From the NCBI GenBank assembly GCA_017644105.1, contig JAEPMD010000007.1:62001-126000 (forward strand): DNA of 64,000 nt. The letters run 5' to 3'. Position numbers and translations under genes: made by a program. This document shows, piece by piece, positions 27,749 to 37,267 of this stretch; position 1 is the stretch's first letter, and every line of letters starts with the position of its first letter. This DNA is from Rhizobiaceae bacterium. Lineage in GTDB: Bacteria; Pseudomonadota; Alphaproteobacteria; Rhizobiales; Rhizobiaceae. Under the pieces are notes generated by a model, which did no database searches, was not told the DNA's origin, and worked only from the letters and a program-made list of their open reading frames with translations.

Positions 27749-28324
27749 CTATTTCACAACGTCACGCACAGCGGCGTTGACTTCAGCTTTAGTAACCTTA
27801 CCACCAAGCAATGTCTCAACAATAGCCTGAGCAGTGTCACTTGCAATACCATCAACTTCTGCCAATGCTTTTGCCTTAACAGCAGCAACGTTAGCTTCGC
27901 TTTCAGCAAGTTTCTTGTTCAATGCTTCTTCATGCTTAGCACGTTCTGCATCGGACTCGGCTTTTGCCTTTTCACGAGAGGTTGTGGCGATTTCATTTGC
28001 TTTACGACGGGCATCAGCAAGTTCTTGCTCATAAGCTGCCACTGCAGCATCAGACTCTTCTTTTAGCCGATTGGCTTCATCCAAATCTTCTGCGATGCGA
28101 TCGTGACGATCTTCCAAAATACCGCCAATGCGAGGTGCAATGACTTTTGAAACGAGCAAGTAAAAAATGCCGAATGTAATCGCAAGCCACAAAAGCTGTG
28201 ATGGATAAAGACCAGGATCAAACGGGGGAAATGATCCGCCGCCCTGTGCTTCGCCATGACCAGCAACTTCTGTATTTGCGTTTTGAGTCGCATGAGACTC
28301 CGCATATGCGGGGGTCACAAACAT
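27749..28324 (-). CDS. ATP synthase F0 subunit b'
   Basis: The second, divergent stalk subunit found in Alphaproteobacteria, cyanobacteria and chloroplasts; it dimerises with b. The 191-aa protein has an N-terminal extension rich in Gly and His, one membrane span around residues 40-65 ([21 protein letters not shown] within FDPGLYPSQ context), then a long helical stalk. It sits 10 bases upstream of atpF. The span is preceded by [10 protein letters not shown], which is typical of b'. Confidence 0.94.
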   Translation of the reverse strand: MFVTPAYAESHATQNANTEVAGHGEAQGGGSFPPFDPGLYPSQLLWLAITFGIFYLLVSKVIAPRIGGILEDRHDRIAEDLDEANRLKEESDAAVAAYEQELADARRKANEIATTSREKAKAESDAERAKHEEALNKKLAESEANVAAVKAKALAEVDGIASDTAQAIVETLLGGKVTKAEVNAAVRDVVK

Positions 28325-28344
28325 ATCTCACCTCCAAATAATGC

Positions 28345-28373
28345 GATCACGGGGGCAATCATCCCCACGTGAC
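28345..28373 (-). other. Stem-loop between atpE and the b' gene
   Basis: On the - strand GTCACG-T-GGGG pairs with CCCC-CGTGAT around a short loop, in the 73-base gap after atpE. Such a hairpin can slow decay or partly terminate transcription, favouring the c-ring subunit, which is needed in excess. That role is inference. Confidence 0.5.
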
Positions 28374-28397
28374 CAAACATTTTCAATTCGCGAATGA

Positions 28398-28625
28398 TTA
28401 AACAGCGAAAAGAAGGAGAAGTGCAACGAGCAATGAGAAAATACCCAAAGCTTCTGTCACAGCAAAACCGAAGATCAAACGACCGAATTGACCGTCAGCT
28501 GCTGAAGGGTTGCGAAGTGCACCAGCAAGGTAGTTACCGAAAATTGTACCAAGACCAATACCTGCACCACCCATGCCTAGACATGCGATACCTGCACCGA
28601 TGTATTTTGCTGCTTCTGCTTCCAT
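28398..28625 (-). CDS. atpE: ATP synthase F0 subunit c
   Basis: Proteolipid that forms the rotating membrane ring. The 75-aa protein is a hairpin of two membrane helices joined by a polar loop ([11 protein letters not shown]), with the ion-carrying Glu58 in the second helix ([10 protein letters not shown]). It lacks the extra Gln and Ser/Thr seen next to that Glu in sodium-driven rings, so it should be proton-driven. The ATG at 28625 follows AAGGAG. Confidence 0.96.
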   Translation of the reverse strand: MEAEAAKYIGAGIACLGMGGAGIGLGTIFGNYLAGALRNPSAADGQFGRLIFGFAVTEALGIFSLLVALLLLFAV

Positions 28626-28700
28626 AATTAAACTCCTTAGAATTATGATTTCATATCTAACTTTTTTCAAACGGACGACATGCCCGCCTTCAACTTTTAC

Positions 28701-29450
28701 CTAGTGGCTTGGGTGCAAGGCATCGTTGAGGTACATGCAAGTAAGTACCGCAAAGACATAAGCCTGCAAGAAAGCTACGAGGAATTCCAAACCAGTGAGC
28801 GCGATTGTCATCAACAATGGCAATGCAGCACCCATGAAGCCAAGCGCACCTTGTGCACCCATGGCGACAATAAATCCGGCAAACACTTTAAGTGTGATGT
28901 GACCCGCAAGCATGTTCGCGAACAAACGAACAGACAAGCTGATTGGACGTGAGAGGAAAGAAATAACCTCAATCATAACGACCAATGGCATCAAAACGCC
29001 GGGAATGCCCGAAGGCACAAACAATTTTAGGAAACTTAGACCATGTTTCATCACGCCGTAGATGACAACTGTGCCAATAACGAGCATTGCAAGTGCAAAT
29101 GTTACGATGATGTGACTTGTGACAGTGAAGAAATATGGGAACATGCCAAGCAAGTTGGCAATCAAAACAAACATAAAGAGAGAGAAAACGAGCGGGAAGA
29201 AACGCATCCCTTGTGATCCAGCGCCATCTCTTAACATCGAGGCGACAAATTCATAAGCCATTTCCGAGATCGACTGCAGACGTGTCGGGATCAAACCGCG
29301 ATTTGCTGTCGTTGTCATCAAGAAACCAGCTGCAACAACGGTTGTTGCAACCATAAACAATGAAGAATTGGTGAAGGAAAAGTCCATGCCACCAATCTCA
29401 ATTGGTACTAATCTTGAAAGCTGGAACTGGCTGATAGGATCGTTAGCCAC
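28701..29450 (-). CDS. atpB: ATP synthase F0 subunit a
   Basis: Stator channel subunit that carries protons to and from the c ring. The 249-aa protein has about six membrane spans and the near-invariant Arg block [17 protein letters not shown] in the penultimate region (Arg around residue 177). It follows the atpI gene by 58 bases, in which a short TCCGG/CCGGA stem at 29470-29485 is seen, and precedes atpE. Confidence 0.96.
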   Translation of the reverse strand: MANDPISQFQLSRLVPIEIGGMDFSFTNSSLFMVATTVVAAGFLMTTTANRGLIPTRLQSISEMAYEFVASMLRDGAGSQGMRFFPLVFSLFMFVLIANLLGMFPYFFTVTSHIIVTFALAMLVIGTVVIYGVMKHGLSFLKLFVPSGIPGVLMPLVVMIEVISFLSRPISLSVRLFANMLAGHITLKVFAGFIVAMGAQGALGFMGAALPLLMTIALTGLEFLVAFLQAYVFAVLTCMYLNDALHPSH

Positions 29451-29508
29451 GTTGTATCTCTCCTAAGTTTCCGGCCAAAACCGGATCAAACACACACCCA
29501 TAAGGGTC

Positions 29509-29829
29509 TTAATCTTCTTTTGATGAATAGCCAACTTTTGGCTTCTCCACCGCGCCCACAGAGCGCAAAACATTTAATACACCTGCAACAAAACCAAGAA
29601 GAAGGAAGATGATCATTCCCCAAGGTGCTATTCCTGCAAATGTATCCAGCACATAGCCAAGAATGGCACCGACAAAAACAGCTGCGATAAATTCGCTGGA
29701 GAGCTTAACTGCAAGGGCGTATCCCTTACGATCTCCACCTTCATCGCCTGCCTCGTCTTCGTCTTCCTTGCGCTTGGATGCTAATTTTGCTTCCAGCTCT
29801 TGGCGACGGGATTCAAGACTATCTACCAT
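29509..29829 (-). CDS. atpI: AtpI/AtpZ-like F0 assembly protein
   Basis: A 106-aa membrane protein: a charged Lys/Glu-rich N-terminus (residues 1-33) followed by two hydrophobic segments (about 40-65 and 70-90), the AtpI/gene 1 layout. Such proteins help c-ring assembly or Mg uptake. It is the first gene of the F0 operon, so the operon promoter should lie in 29830-29960. Confidence 0.85.
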   Translation of the reverse strand: MVDSLESRRQELEAKLASKRKEDEDEAGDEGGDRKGYALAVKLSSEFIAAVFVGAILGYVLDTFAGIAPWGMIIFLLLGFVAGVLNVLRSVGAVEKPKVGYSSKED

Positions 29830-30133
29830 ACACCCTCACATTCGCTTTGGGACAAGACTTAATGTCTCCCACTAAAATAGCGCCGAATTTATATCAACTT
29901 GGCGCTCTTTTAACATACCAAAAGCAGCCCGCAAGGCTGTTTGCAATTTGGGCGCAACATAGTTTTACATTGTTGGATAGTCAAGCAGTAGATTAGGGCA
30001 ATGACGAAACTAAATTCACCAATCAATTCAACATCTTATGCCATTATCAAAGGATTCACAAAAAAATGCCGCGTAAACTTTTGCCGATTGCGACAGTGTT
30101 ACGCAGCTTTTACTGGGTTTTTAAGGCTGAAAA
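29830..30133. promoter_or_regulatory. F0 operon upstream region, 304 bases, with two inverted repeats
   Basis: No gene is visible. The region should hold the F0 operon promoter but no convincing -35/-10 pair stands out. It has an inverted repeat AGCGCC/GGCGCT at 29879-29906 and a small CAGCC/GGCTG hairpin at 29925-29939, both close upstream of atpI. The other half (towards 30133) is the 3' flank of the SleB-like gene and is AT-rich. Confidence 0.3.
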
Positions 30134-31366
30134 TCAGCTCCAACCACCATTATGAGTGACATAAAAGATGTGTAGACCGATTCGTCCCACACGACGCATT
30201 TTCTTTGCCCAGCGAGGACGCACATATGTCGCATGATAATGTGTTGAAGAACCAACTTCTTTGAACCAGATCTTACCCGCGGTTGTTGCAAGTGCAATTT
30301 CCTCTGCAATATTCCATGCTTTTGGTGATCTCACGCGATCACGGATACCATCACATGCAAATGAGAATTGGCAACGGTTGCGCCAAGTTTTGTTTTGATA
30401 AACCACGCCGCAGACAGTATTTGGATAAGCAGGGTTGCGTACACGATTTAAGATGACCTGCGCAACGGCGGCTTGCCCTGATAGTTTTTCACCACGAGCT
30501 TCGAAATAAATGCCGGCCGCAAGACAACGCTGTTCTGCAGCTGAAAAAGCTTTTGGTGGCAGTGGATCATCTGCCCAAGCGTGATCACCCTTTTCAATTG
30601 GGGGGATAAAACGTCCGCGTTTTGGACCGTCATTTAACACAGATGCAAATGGAGATTGTTTGGCATAGTCTTTTTGTGGTGGCGCATAAGCAGTTGCCAG
30701 GATATCCGCATTGTCATTGGTAATGAGACTTGCGAGCATTGTGGGAACGCGGTTGGAGATTTGAGGCTTGTCCTGCTTCTTATAAAAGACAGACGCGACT
30801 TGTAGCTCTTTACCCTCAATTTCCTGCTTCTTAAAAACCATGGCCACATCTTCAGATGATTTTGGGATTTCGAGAGAACTCTGCTTGCCAATGATCGATC
30901 CAGCTGAGAAGTTTTTAGGTGGTTGAGATGGCGCTACGGAAATCACACGGCCTTTTTTAAGATGACGCGTGATACGATCTTCATCGGGCGTCAGCTCTCT
31001 GCCGCCGATCTTGGCATCAAAAGCTACCGTTTCACCATTTCCCAGATCCAATCCAGCACTTGGTGCGACAGATCCGGTTAAAATTGTATCAGCGAAAGCA
31101 ATTTGGGCTTTCTCAATCGAACCCGCAGGTGCTGTCGTCATATGCATGCGCCAGCGGTCATCTTGATTACCAAGACTGCTCAAAAGAGCGGCTGTATCTG
31201 ATTGGGCAACGATGGTGGGGGTGAACATAAAACCGGCAACGCCGAATATAAAAGGTGCGGCCAATCCGCTTAGACGCGCCAGACCTGGGCGAGCCTTAGA
31301 ACTCTCATTACGCACGACACTACTCCAACAAAAACTATTACTCAGTACAAAACTAGCGTTGATCAT
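30134..31366 (-). CDS. SleB-family cell wall hydrolase
   Basis: A 410-aa exported protein with a hydrophobic N-terminal segment at about residues 30-50 (GLAAPFIFGVAGFMF), a long Pro/Ser/Lys-rich linker, and a C-terminal Hydrolase_2 (SleB) domain from about residue 275: LAAGIYFEARGEKLSGQAAVAQV, with the catalytic Glu in FEARGE, and RVRNPAYPNTVCGVVYQ. SleB-type enzymes cleave peptidoglycan; in rhizobia they act in wall remodelling, not in spore germination. It is alone on the - strand. Confidence 0.9.
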   Translation of the reverse strand: MINASFVLSNSFCWSSVVRNESSKARPGLARLSGLAAPFIFGVAGFMFTPTIVAQSDTAALLSSLGNQDDRWRMHMTTAPAGSIEKAQIAFADTILTGSVAPSAGLDLGNGETVAFDAKIGGRELTPDEDRITRHLKKGRVISVAPSQPPKNFSAGSIIGKQSSLEIPKSSEDVAMVFKKQEIEGKELQVASVFYKKQDKPQISNRVPTMLASLITNDNADILATAYAPPQKDYAKQSPFASVLNDGPKRGRFIPPIEKGDHAWADDPLPPKAFSAAEQRCLAAGIYFEARGEKLSGQAAVAQVILNRVRNPAYPNTVCGVVYQNKTWRNRCQFSFACDGIRDRVRSPKAWNIAEEIALATTAGKIWFKEVGSSTHYHATYVRPRWAKKMRRVGRIGLHIFYVTHNGGWS

Positions 31367-31664
31367 AAGTCGTTAACCTTGATGAAGAGTTAATGTCGTT
31401 GTCGCGCCTCCCTAATTTGTCTTTCAATCGAATATTTGTGGCCAAAAAGAGGTCAGACCCTAAAAAGATTTGGATCTCGGAAAATATTGAGAATTGTTAC
31501 AGTGGATGGCGAGAAACCAAGCCATAATTGGCAATTTTGGATAATTGTCGGCTCAATTATTCAATAAACATTGCGAAACTACTTTAAAAAGCGCATGGGT
31601 GGTTAAGAGACTTTTTCTCTTAAGGGATGCGACAATTTCTGACACCAAGACAAAAACTGACACA
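31367..31664. other. Intergenic region upstream of the exporter gene
   Basis: A 298-base AT-rich gap between the divergent SleB-like and DMT genes. It contains the start of neither in a strong context; the frame is open from 31545 but without protein character before 31665. I see only a loosely repeated ATAATTG string near 31520-31545 and no convincing promoter. Confidence 0.3.
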
Positions 31665-32570
31665 ATGAACAATGTGACGCGCAGATCAACAAGCCCCATC
31701 CATGGCCTGTTGTTTATGGCAAGCGGCATGTTTTTGTTTTCCATGGTGGATACAATTGCAAAGTTTTTGACAAATGATTTTCATCCCATTCAGGTTATGT
31801 GGTCACGCCAAACTGGATTGGTGATCGGGGTTTTAATTCTCGTCGCTATTAAAGGTTTTTCGATCTTTCATACAAACCGTCCCTTCCTTCAGGTCACTCG
31901 AGGTATAGCGGCCGCAGGTTCTGGGATCCTGTTTATTTTTGCTATTGTTTATGTCCCTCTAGCGGATGCGGTGGCTGTGAGTTTCGTGGCGCCATTTCTG
32001 GTGACCGTGATGGGCGCTATATTCTTAGGAGAAAAAGTCGGCATCCGGCGATGGACTGCGATTTCTATTGGCTTTCTAGCGACCCTGCTTATCATCCGTC
32101 CGGGATTGGGCGTTGTTCACCCAGCTGCATTTTTAGTGGTCCTTGCAGCGTCCTTATTTGCTTTACGGCAAATCTTATCGCGTGCGCTTATTGCTGATAG
32201 CGTGACGACAACAGTCGCTTTCACTGCTCTTGTTAGTGGCGCATTTTTAACAATACCGCTCCCCTTCGTCTGGCAAACACCTCAATGGGGTCTAGATCTC
32301 GTTTTGTTAAGCGCGCTCGCCATTCTTGCTGCGATAGCAGAAATTTGCGTCATTAAAGCACTCTCGATGGCGGAAGCCGTTATTCTTGCGCCAGTTCATT
32401 ACACACTTATTATCTGGGGCACACTTTATGGCTTTTATATTTTTGGGGATTTCCCAGATATTTGGACATGGGTTGGCGCCATTATCATTACACTTTCGGG
32501 CATATATACAGTTTATCGCGAGCATGTTGTGTCGAAACAAAAGAAGCTTGAAACCGCTGAAAGTTCATAA
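31665..32570 (+). CDS. DMT-family transporter (EamA)
   Basis: A 301-aa inner-membrane exporter with ten hydrophobic segments in two EamA repeats; the first repeat holds FMASGMFLFSMVDTIAKFL, the second ends near IITLSGIYTVYREH. The ATG at 31665 is preferred because upstream in-frame codons show no conserved character. It lies 2 bases before the HAD gene and heads a four-gene operon with the HAD, YqaA-like and second DMT genes. The substrate is unknown. Confidence 0.88.
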   Translation: MNNVTRRSTSPIHGLLFMASGMFLFSMVDTIAKFLTNDFHPIQVMWSRQTGLVIGVLILVAIKGFSIFHTNRPFLQVTRGIAAAGSGILFIFAIVYVPLADAVAVSFVAPFLVTVMGAIFLGEKVGIRRWTAISIGFLATLLIIRPGLGVVHPAAFLVVLAASLFALRQILSRALIADSVTTTVAFTALVSGAFLTIPLPFVWQTPQWGLDLVLLSALAILAAIAEICVIKALSMAEAVILAPVHYTLIIWGTLYGFYIFGDFPDIWTWVGAIIITLSGIYTVYREHVVSKQKKLETAESS

Positions 32571-32572
32571 AT

Positions 32573-33229
32573 ATGATGGAACTCCCAAAACTCGTTATCT
32601 TTGATTGCGATGGCGTACTCGTTGATAGCGTTATGGCGCATAGCGAAGTGATGTCCGATAATTTTGCGCGTTATGATCTTCACATGAGCCCTGTTGAAGT
32701 TCGAGATGTTTTAGGCGCGGGCAAAATGTCCGAAATTGGTGAAGCTGCAAAAAAGCTGGGTGCGAAATTGCCTGACCACTGGCTCGATGAAATCTATACA
32801 GAGATTTTTGATCGATTGCGCCAGGGCGTTGAGCTTATTCCTTATGTCAAAGATATTGTTGGAAGAGTTGCAGACGCTGGAATTCCGATTTGCGTCGCAT
32901 CAAATGGCAGTGTTGACAAAATGAAAATTATGCTCGGATCAAGCGGCCTACTTGATATGTTTAATGACGCGATTTTTTCAGCGCACGATGTTAAATCCTG
33001 GAAACCAGAACCAGGTTTATTTTTTCATGCGCTTGAGACAATGAACGTTGATCCGAGTGATTGTCTTGTTATTGAAGATAGCCCTACTGGTGCTGATGCT
33101 GCGCAACGCGCCGGGATCAAATGTTTAGGCTATGCGGCAGACACAAATCCATCAGACTTGACTGCATTTGACGCGCATATTTTTCACGACATGCGTGATG
33201 TTCCAAACCTGATTGGAATAACAAGCTAA
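32573..33229 (+). CDS. HAD-superfamily phosphatase, phosphoglucomutase-like
   Basis: A 218-aa hydrolase with motif I FDCDGVLVDSV near residue 9 (the second Asp is nucleophile partner), motif II CVASNGS near residue 107, and motif IV EDSPTGADAA near residue 165. It has the helical cap of the beta-phosphoglucomutase/GPH group, so it acts on phospho-sugars or glycolate phosphate. Its TAA overlaps the ATG of the YqaA-like gene (TAATG), a coupled arrangement. Confidence 0.9.
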   Translation: MMELPKLVIFDCDGVLVDSVMAHSEVMSDNFARYDLHMSPVEVRDVLGAGKMSEIGEAAKKLGAKLPDHWLDEIYTEIFDRLRQGVELIPYVKDIVGRVADAGIPICVASNGSVDKMKIMLGSSGLLDMFNDAIFSAHDVKSWKPEPGLFFHALETMNVDPSDCLVIEDSPTGADAAQRAGIKCLGYAADTNPSDLTAFDAHIFHDMRDVPNLIGITS

Positions 33230-33657
33230 TGGCTGCCTATTTCGGTTTATTTGTAGTGTCTTTTTTGGCCGCTACGCTTTTGCCGGGCGGATCCGAAATT
33301 GCGTTGACCACGGCTTTGGCTTCAACGGACAAGTCTGTCACACTTCTTATTGCCTTTGCCACCATCGGCAATGTCTTGGGGTCTTTGGTCAATTGGGTGC
33401 TTGGTCGTTATTTTAATCATCTTCAAGACAGAACATGGTATCCGATAAAACCTGATCAGATGGTTCGCGCTGAACAATGGTATCGAAAATACGGGCGTTG
33501 GAGTTTGCTTTTGAGCTGGGCACCGATCATTGGTGATCCACTTACCATGATCTCGGGCGTGTTTCGCGAACCGCTCTTAAGTTTTGTTATTTTAGTGACA
33601 ATTGCAAAACTTACGCGTTATCTTGTCGTCTCCGCGCTTGTGCTGCAAATCATCTAA
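33229..33657 (+). CDS. YqaA/DedA-type membrane protein
   Basis: A 142-aa protein of the SNARE-associated VTT (DedA/YqaA) family with several hydrophobic segments and the motif LLPGGSEIALTTALAS near residue 18. DedA-family proteins are linked to lipid flipping and membrane homeostasis; the role of this small form is not known. It overlaps the HAD gene by one base and the next transporter starts 11 bases on. Confidence 0.85.
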   Translation: MAAYFGLFVVSFLAATLLPGGSEIALTTALASTDKSVTLLIAFATIGNVLGSLVNWVLGRYFNHLQDRTWYPIKPDQMVRAEQWYRKYGRWSLLLSWAPIIGDPLTMISGVFREPLLSFVILVTIAKLTRYLVVSALVLQII

Positions 33658-33668
33658 ATTGGAAGTTC

Positions 33669-34553
33669 ATGCCCCGCACTCAATTATTTGGCCATTTGGC
33701 AATGTTGACTTTGTCCTTCCTCGTTGCGGGATCTTTCAGCCTCGGCTCAACCATTGCGCATCTGGTGCCACCCGATGCTTTGACCGCAATGAGATTTAGC
33801 TCCGGTGCTATTTTAGTTGGGTCAATCGCCATGTTTACAAGCAAACTAAAGTTTGAACACTTTAAAGGTGGGTGGCGATTTATTTTTTTGGGTGGCTTAT
33901 TCTCAGTCTTCTTTGTGACCATGTTTGAAGCTTTGAAAATCACGCAGCCGGTATCAACCAGCGCAGTCTTCACACTTGCACCGCCACTCACCGCTATTTT
34001 TAGCTATCTTATATTGCGACAGGTTGCGACCAAACGCATTTCGATCGCACTCGCGATTGGCGCTGTTGGCGCATTGTGGGTTATCTTCCGGGCGGATTTA
34101 GCAGCATTTTTGAGCTTTAACATTGGAAAAGGTGAAGCAATCTTCTTTATCGGTGTGGCCGCTCATGCACTTTATACACCGCTCTTTCGAAAGCTTTCCA
34201 AAGGGGAACCGGTGATCGTCTCCACCTTTGGCGTGATGGTGGGTGGCGCAATCGTGTTATGGGCTTTATCATTTAACAATATCGCAACGACCAACTGGGC
34301 AAATCTACCTGTCGCTTTTTGGCTGGTCTTTATCTATCTTGTTGTTGCCGCCAGCTCGCTAACATTCTTCTTGCTTCAGTTTGCAGCACTTCGCCTCCCA
34401 TCTGCCAAAGTGATGGCCTATACCTATCTTATAACAAGCTGGGTTATATTTTGGGAATTTGCCAAAGGAAATGGTTTGCCAAGCATCAATATCTTGGTGG
34501 GCATTGCGATCACAACGATCTCGCTCATTTTACTCTTAAAGAATGAGAATTAG
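33669..34553 (+). CDS. DMT-family transporter (EamA)
   Basis: A 294-aa inner-membrane protein with ten hydrophobic segments, second of the two EamA exporters in this operon. It is not close in sequence to the first. Signs of the family are [16 protein letters not shown] in the first repeat and [14 protein letters not shown] in the second. It ends four bases into der, which runs the other way (34550-34553 shared). Confidence 0.88.
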   Translation: MPRTQLFGHLAMLTLSFLVAGSFSLGSTIAHLVPPDALTAMRFSSGAILVGSIAMFTSKLKFEHFKGGWRFIFLGGLFSVFFVTMFEALKITQPVSTSAVFTLAPPLTAIFSYLILRQVATKRISIALAIGAVGALWVIFRADLAAFLSFNIGKGEAIFFIGVAAHALYTPLFRKLSKGEPVIVSTFGVMVGGAIVLWALSFNNIATTNWANLPVAFWLVFIYLVVAASSLTFFLLQFAALRLPSAKVMAYTYLITSWVIFWEFAKGNGLPSINILVGIAITTISLILLLKNEN

Positions 34554-35983
34554 CTTCTTTTGCGTTTGCGATTTTCAAACGGATTATCGCCAGAGCGATA
34601 GGTGATGCGAATAGGTACCGCCGGCATATCAAAATCTTCCCGCATCTTATTAGTCAGATAGCGTGTGTAAGATGTCGGCAGCGCATCCGGGCGCGTACAG
34701 GACACCATGAAACCTGGCGGGCGTGATTTGATCTGCGTCATATATTTCAACTTCAAACGACGCCCTGATACCGCTGGCGGCGGATGTTGCGCTGTTGTCA
34801 TATTGAGCCAACGATTTAAACGCGCTGTCGGAATGCGTTTGTTCCAGGTTCTATGCGTTTCGATAACCGCCTGCATGAGCTTATCCAACCCGTTGCCCAA
34901 ACGGCCAGAAATCGGAACAGCCAATATTCCGCGCACCTGCGGCAATAAACGTGTTGTCTCTTCGTGCAGATATTTCAGCGTTGCCTGACGATCTTCAACC
35001 AGATCCCATTTGTTAAATGCGATGACCAGCGCCCGCCCTTCACGCACCACCATGTCGGCAATATGAAGATCCTGTTTCTCAAATGGGATTGTTGCGTCCA
35101 ATACGATCACCACAACTTCAGCAAATCGAATGGCGCGCAATGCATCGGCAACGGATAGCTTTTCAAGTTTTTCCTGAACCTTGGCGCGTTTGCGCATACC
35201 GGCCGTATCGAACATCTTGATCTTGCGGTCATTCCATTCCCATTCAACGGAAATAGAATCACGCGTAATGCCAGCTTCAGGACCGGTAAGCAGACGATCT
35301 TCGCCCAAATATTCGTTGATTAATGTCGATTTGCCCGCATTGGGACGGCCCACAACTGCAATGCGCAATGGTTTCGATGTATCAATGTCAGGCTCAATCT
35401 CACCCTCATAATCCTCATCAAAATCATCATCATAGACATCAACATCGGTGACAGCTTCATCAAAGCCGTCGTCTTCATCGGGAAATGCCACAAATTCACC
35501 AACCGCCTCAACGATTGCGTCTCTTAGATCGAGCATGCCTTCGCCATGTTCGGCAGAGATCGGGCAAGGTTCGCCAAATCCTAGACGATAGGCATCCATG
35601 AGATCCGCGCCACGGGCTTCCGCTTTGTTGGCCACGAGTACGACCGGTTTGCCGCGCTTGCGCAAAAGGCGCGCAAGTGTTTCATCAGCTGGTGTAATAC
35701 CTTCTTTGGCGTCGACCACGAACAAGGCGACATCCGCTTCGTCAATAGCAAGCTCTGTCTGCTCGCGCATTCTGCCTTCAAGCGTATCGGGCGCTTTTTC
35801 TTCCAAACCAGCCGTGTCGATCATTCGGAAAGACAAATCTATGAGTTTTGCTTCGCCTGGGCGACGATCACGGGTTACACCCGGCGTATCATCGACAAGC
35901 GCAAGTTTTCGGCCAGCCAAGCGATTAAACAAGGTTGACTTGCCAACATTAGGCCGTCCAACAATGGCAATTGAAAAACTCAT
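34550..35983 (-). CDS. der: Der/EngA double GTPase for ribosome assembly
   Basis: Essential GTPase that matures the 50S subunit. The 477-aa protein has two G domains: [14 protein letters not shown] near residue 9 and [15 protein letters not shown] near residue 210. Between them lies an unusually acidic linker (about residues 165-205, with runs such as [19 protein letters not shown]). The C-terminal KH-like domain follows. The ATG at 35983 is chosen as the conserved MSFSIAIVG start; an upstream frame to 36022 is not. It is downstream of a YfgM-like gene, as in many alphaproteobacteria. Confidence 0.96.
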   Translation of the reverse strand: MSFSIAIVGRPNVGKSTLFNRLAGRKLALVDDTPGVTRDRRPGEAKLIDLSFRMIDTAGLEEKAPDTLEGRMREQTELAIDEADVALFVVDAKEGITPADETLARLLRKRGKPVVLVANKAEARGADLMDAYRLGFGEPCPISAEHGEGMLDLRDAIVEAVGEFVAFPDEDDGFDEAVTDVDVYDDDFDEDYEGEIEPDIDTSKPLRIAVVGRPNAGKSTLINEYLGEDRLLTGPEAGITRDSISVEWEWNDRKIKMFDTAGMRKRAKVQEKLEKLSVADALRAIRFAEVVVIVLDATIPFEKQDLHIADMVVREGRALVIAFNKWDLVEDRQATLKYLHEETTRLLPQVRGILAVPISGRLGNGLDKLMQAVIETHRTWNKRIPTARLNRWLNMTTAQHPPPAVSGRRLKLKYMTQIKSRPPGFMVSCTRPDALPTSYTRYLTNKMREDFDMPAVPIRITYRSGDNPFENRKRKRS

Positions 35984-36035
35984 ATCTGTTTCGTTCCATG
36001 AATTGGGCAAACCGATGCCCAATAAAATATATCAA

Positions 36036-36707
36036 TTAAGACGTAGAAGAACGCCCAGCAATTAGATCCAAGATAACCTGCGCGCGTGCCGAGATTTGTT
36101 GTGGCGTAGATGTGTCTTCAACCACCAAAGTGAACCAATCTTTTGCACGCGCATAATCATTGGCTTTAAAAGCAGAAAGACCCAAGATCTCGCGGGCCGA
36201 ATGGCGCATTGTATTTGTTGTGTTGGTTAGAACTTCCACTTGTGCTGCGACTTCATCATAAGTATTCACATCCACCATCAGATAACCGGCGCGAATTTTC
36301 GCAACATCTTTTAAAGCGTCCGCGACAGAACCATCATTTGCAACAGATAAAAATTCAGAAATGGCGACTTCCGCATTGCCCTGCTCTGCGATCACAGTAG
36401 CGGCGCGCATTTTTGCCAAAACAGGATAAGAGCCGTAACCTTCAGCCTTTAATTGATCAAATGCTGCGAGTGCTTCATCATTTCTGCCTTCACGTGCGTG
36501 TGTGAGAGCTTCCAAAAAAATATCACCAGAAGCCGCTGCTTGACTATCGACCCAATTTTTGTAGCCCACATTACCGGCAACGCCCAACACAATGGCAACC
36601 GCACCACCTATGATGAATTTGCCATATTTCTTCCACAAGGCATTGGCCTGGTCCGAACGCAGCTCTTCATTGACCTCGCGGATAAAATTGTCGTCTTCAG
36701 TGCTCAT
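36036..36707 (-). CDS. YfgM-like tetratricopeptide membrane protein
   Basis: A 223-aa protein with one N-terminal membrane span (residues 26-48, YGKFIIGGAVAIVLGVAGNV) and periplasmic helical repeats typical of YfgM, the SecYEG-associated chaperone partner. Its neighbour der suggests a conserved pairing. The extracytoplasmic region holds TPR-like helices (DEALAAFDQLKAEGYGSYPV and AISEFLSVANDGSVADALK). Confidence 0.88.
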   Translation of the reverse strand: MSTEDDNFIREVNEELRSDQANALWKKYGKFIIGGAVAIVLGVAGNVGYKNWVDSQAAASGDIFLEALTHAREGRNDEALAAFDQLKAEGYGSYPVLAKMRAATVIAEQGNAEVAISEFLSVANDGSVADALKDVAKIRAGYLMVDVNTYDEVAAQVEVLTNTTNTMRHSAREILGLSAFKANDYARAKDWFTLVVEDTSTPQQISARAQVILDLIAGRSSTS

Positions 36708-36909
36708 ATCACTATCCAGTAATTTCTACGGCCAATTGCTAGCGGGGCCATATTCATCTTTAAAAATGTTCAAGACCGCCTTCTAAACCATTTTGCCAAA
36801 GTTGAAAGAAGTTTTTGCGCTTCCTTGCTTCTTAGGGTGCAAAATTATGTTATAAGTATCATAATCGTTGTTTTCGAGGGGGTTCACCTCAAATATTTGC
36901 GAGGTTTAA

Positions 36910-37239
36910 TTGGTCGACATTGAAAAAGCGAAACTAAGGCTTCAGTCGGTTAAAGATGAACTCGAAGCATTTTCAGAATTATCATCGGATGCGCGGGCGC
37001 CGGTCAAACTCGACCAACAATCAGTCGGGCGCCTCTCGCGGATGGATTCCATGCAACAGCAAGCCATGGCTCAAGCACAAGAACGAAACCGGCAGCGCGA
37101 TCTTGTACGCATTGAAATGGCGCATCGACGGATATTAGAAGATGAATACGGATATTGCGCCAATTGCGGCGAGGAAATTCCCGATAAACGTCTTGAAATT
37201 GACCCCATGGCCGAACGCTGTGTTGGCTGTGCTGATTAA
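36910..37239 (+). CDS. TraR/DksA-family zinc-finger regulator
   Basis: A 109-aa member of the TraR/DksA family, which binds the RNA polymerase secondary channel. The C4 zinc finger is complete: CANC near residue 80 and CVGC near residue 105, with the sequence YGYCANCGEEIPDKRLEIDP. The N-terminus is a short coiled coil lacking a clear acidic tip. TTG at 36910 is the start, behind GCGAGG. The 188-base leader has a small inverted repeat ATTATG/CATAAT around a TATAAG element at 36845-36866, possibly the promoter. Confidence 0.88.
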   Translation: MVDIEKAKLRLQSVKDELEAFSELSSDARAPVKLDQQSVGRLSRMDSMQQQAMAQAQERNRQRDLVRIEMAHRRILEDEYGYCANCGEEIPDKRLEIDPMAERCVGCAD

Positions 37240-37267
37240 TTCTTTCGTCAATGGACTTGAAAGACAA

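Noticed and set aside
28680-28952. A + strand frame opposite atpB
   Set aside because: It lies wholly inside a well supported atpB and encodes a polar, unfamiliar sequence.
20731-31460. Recurring CAGACCC(C) strings near 20735, 26009 and 31455 as a dispersed mobile repeat
   Set aside because: The shared core is only 7-8 bases and the flanks do not match.
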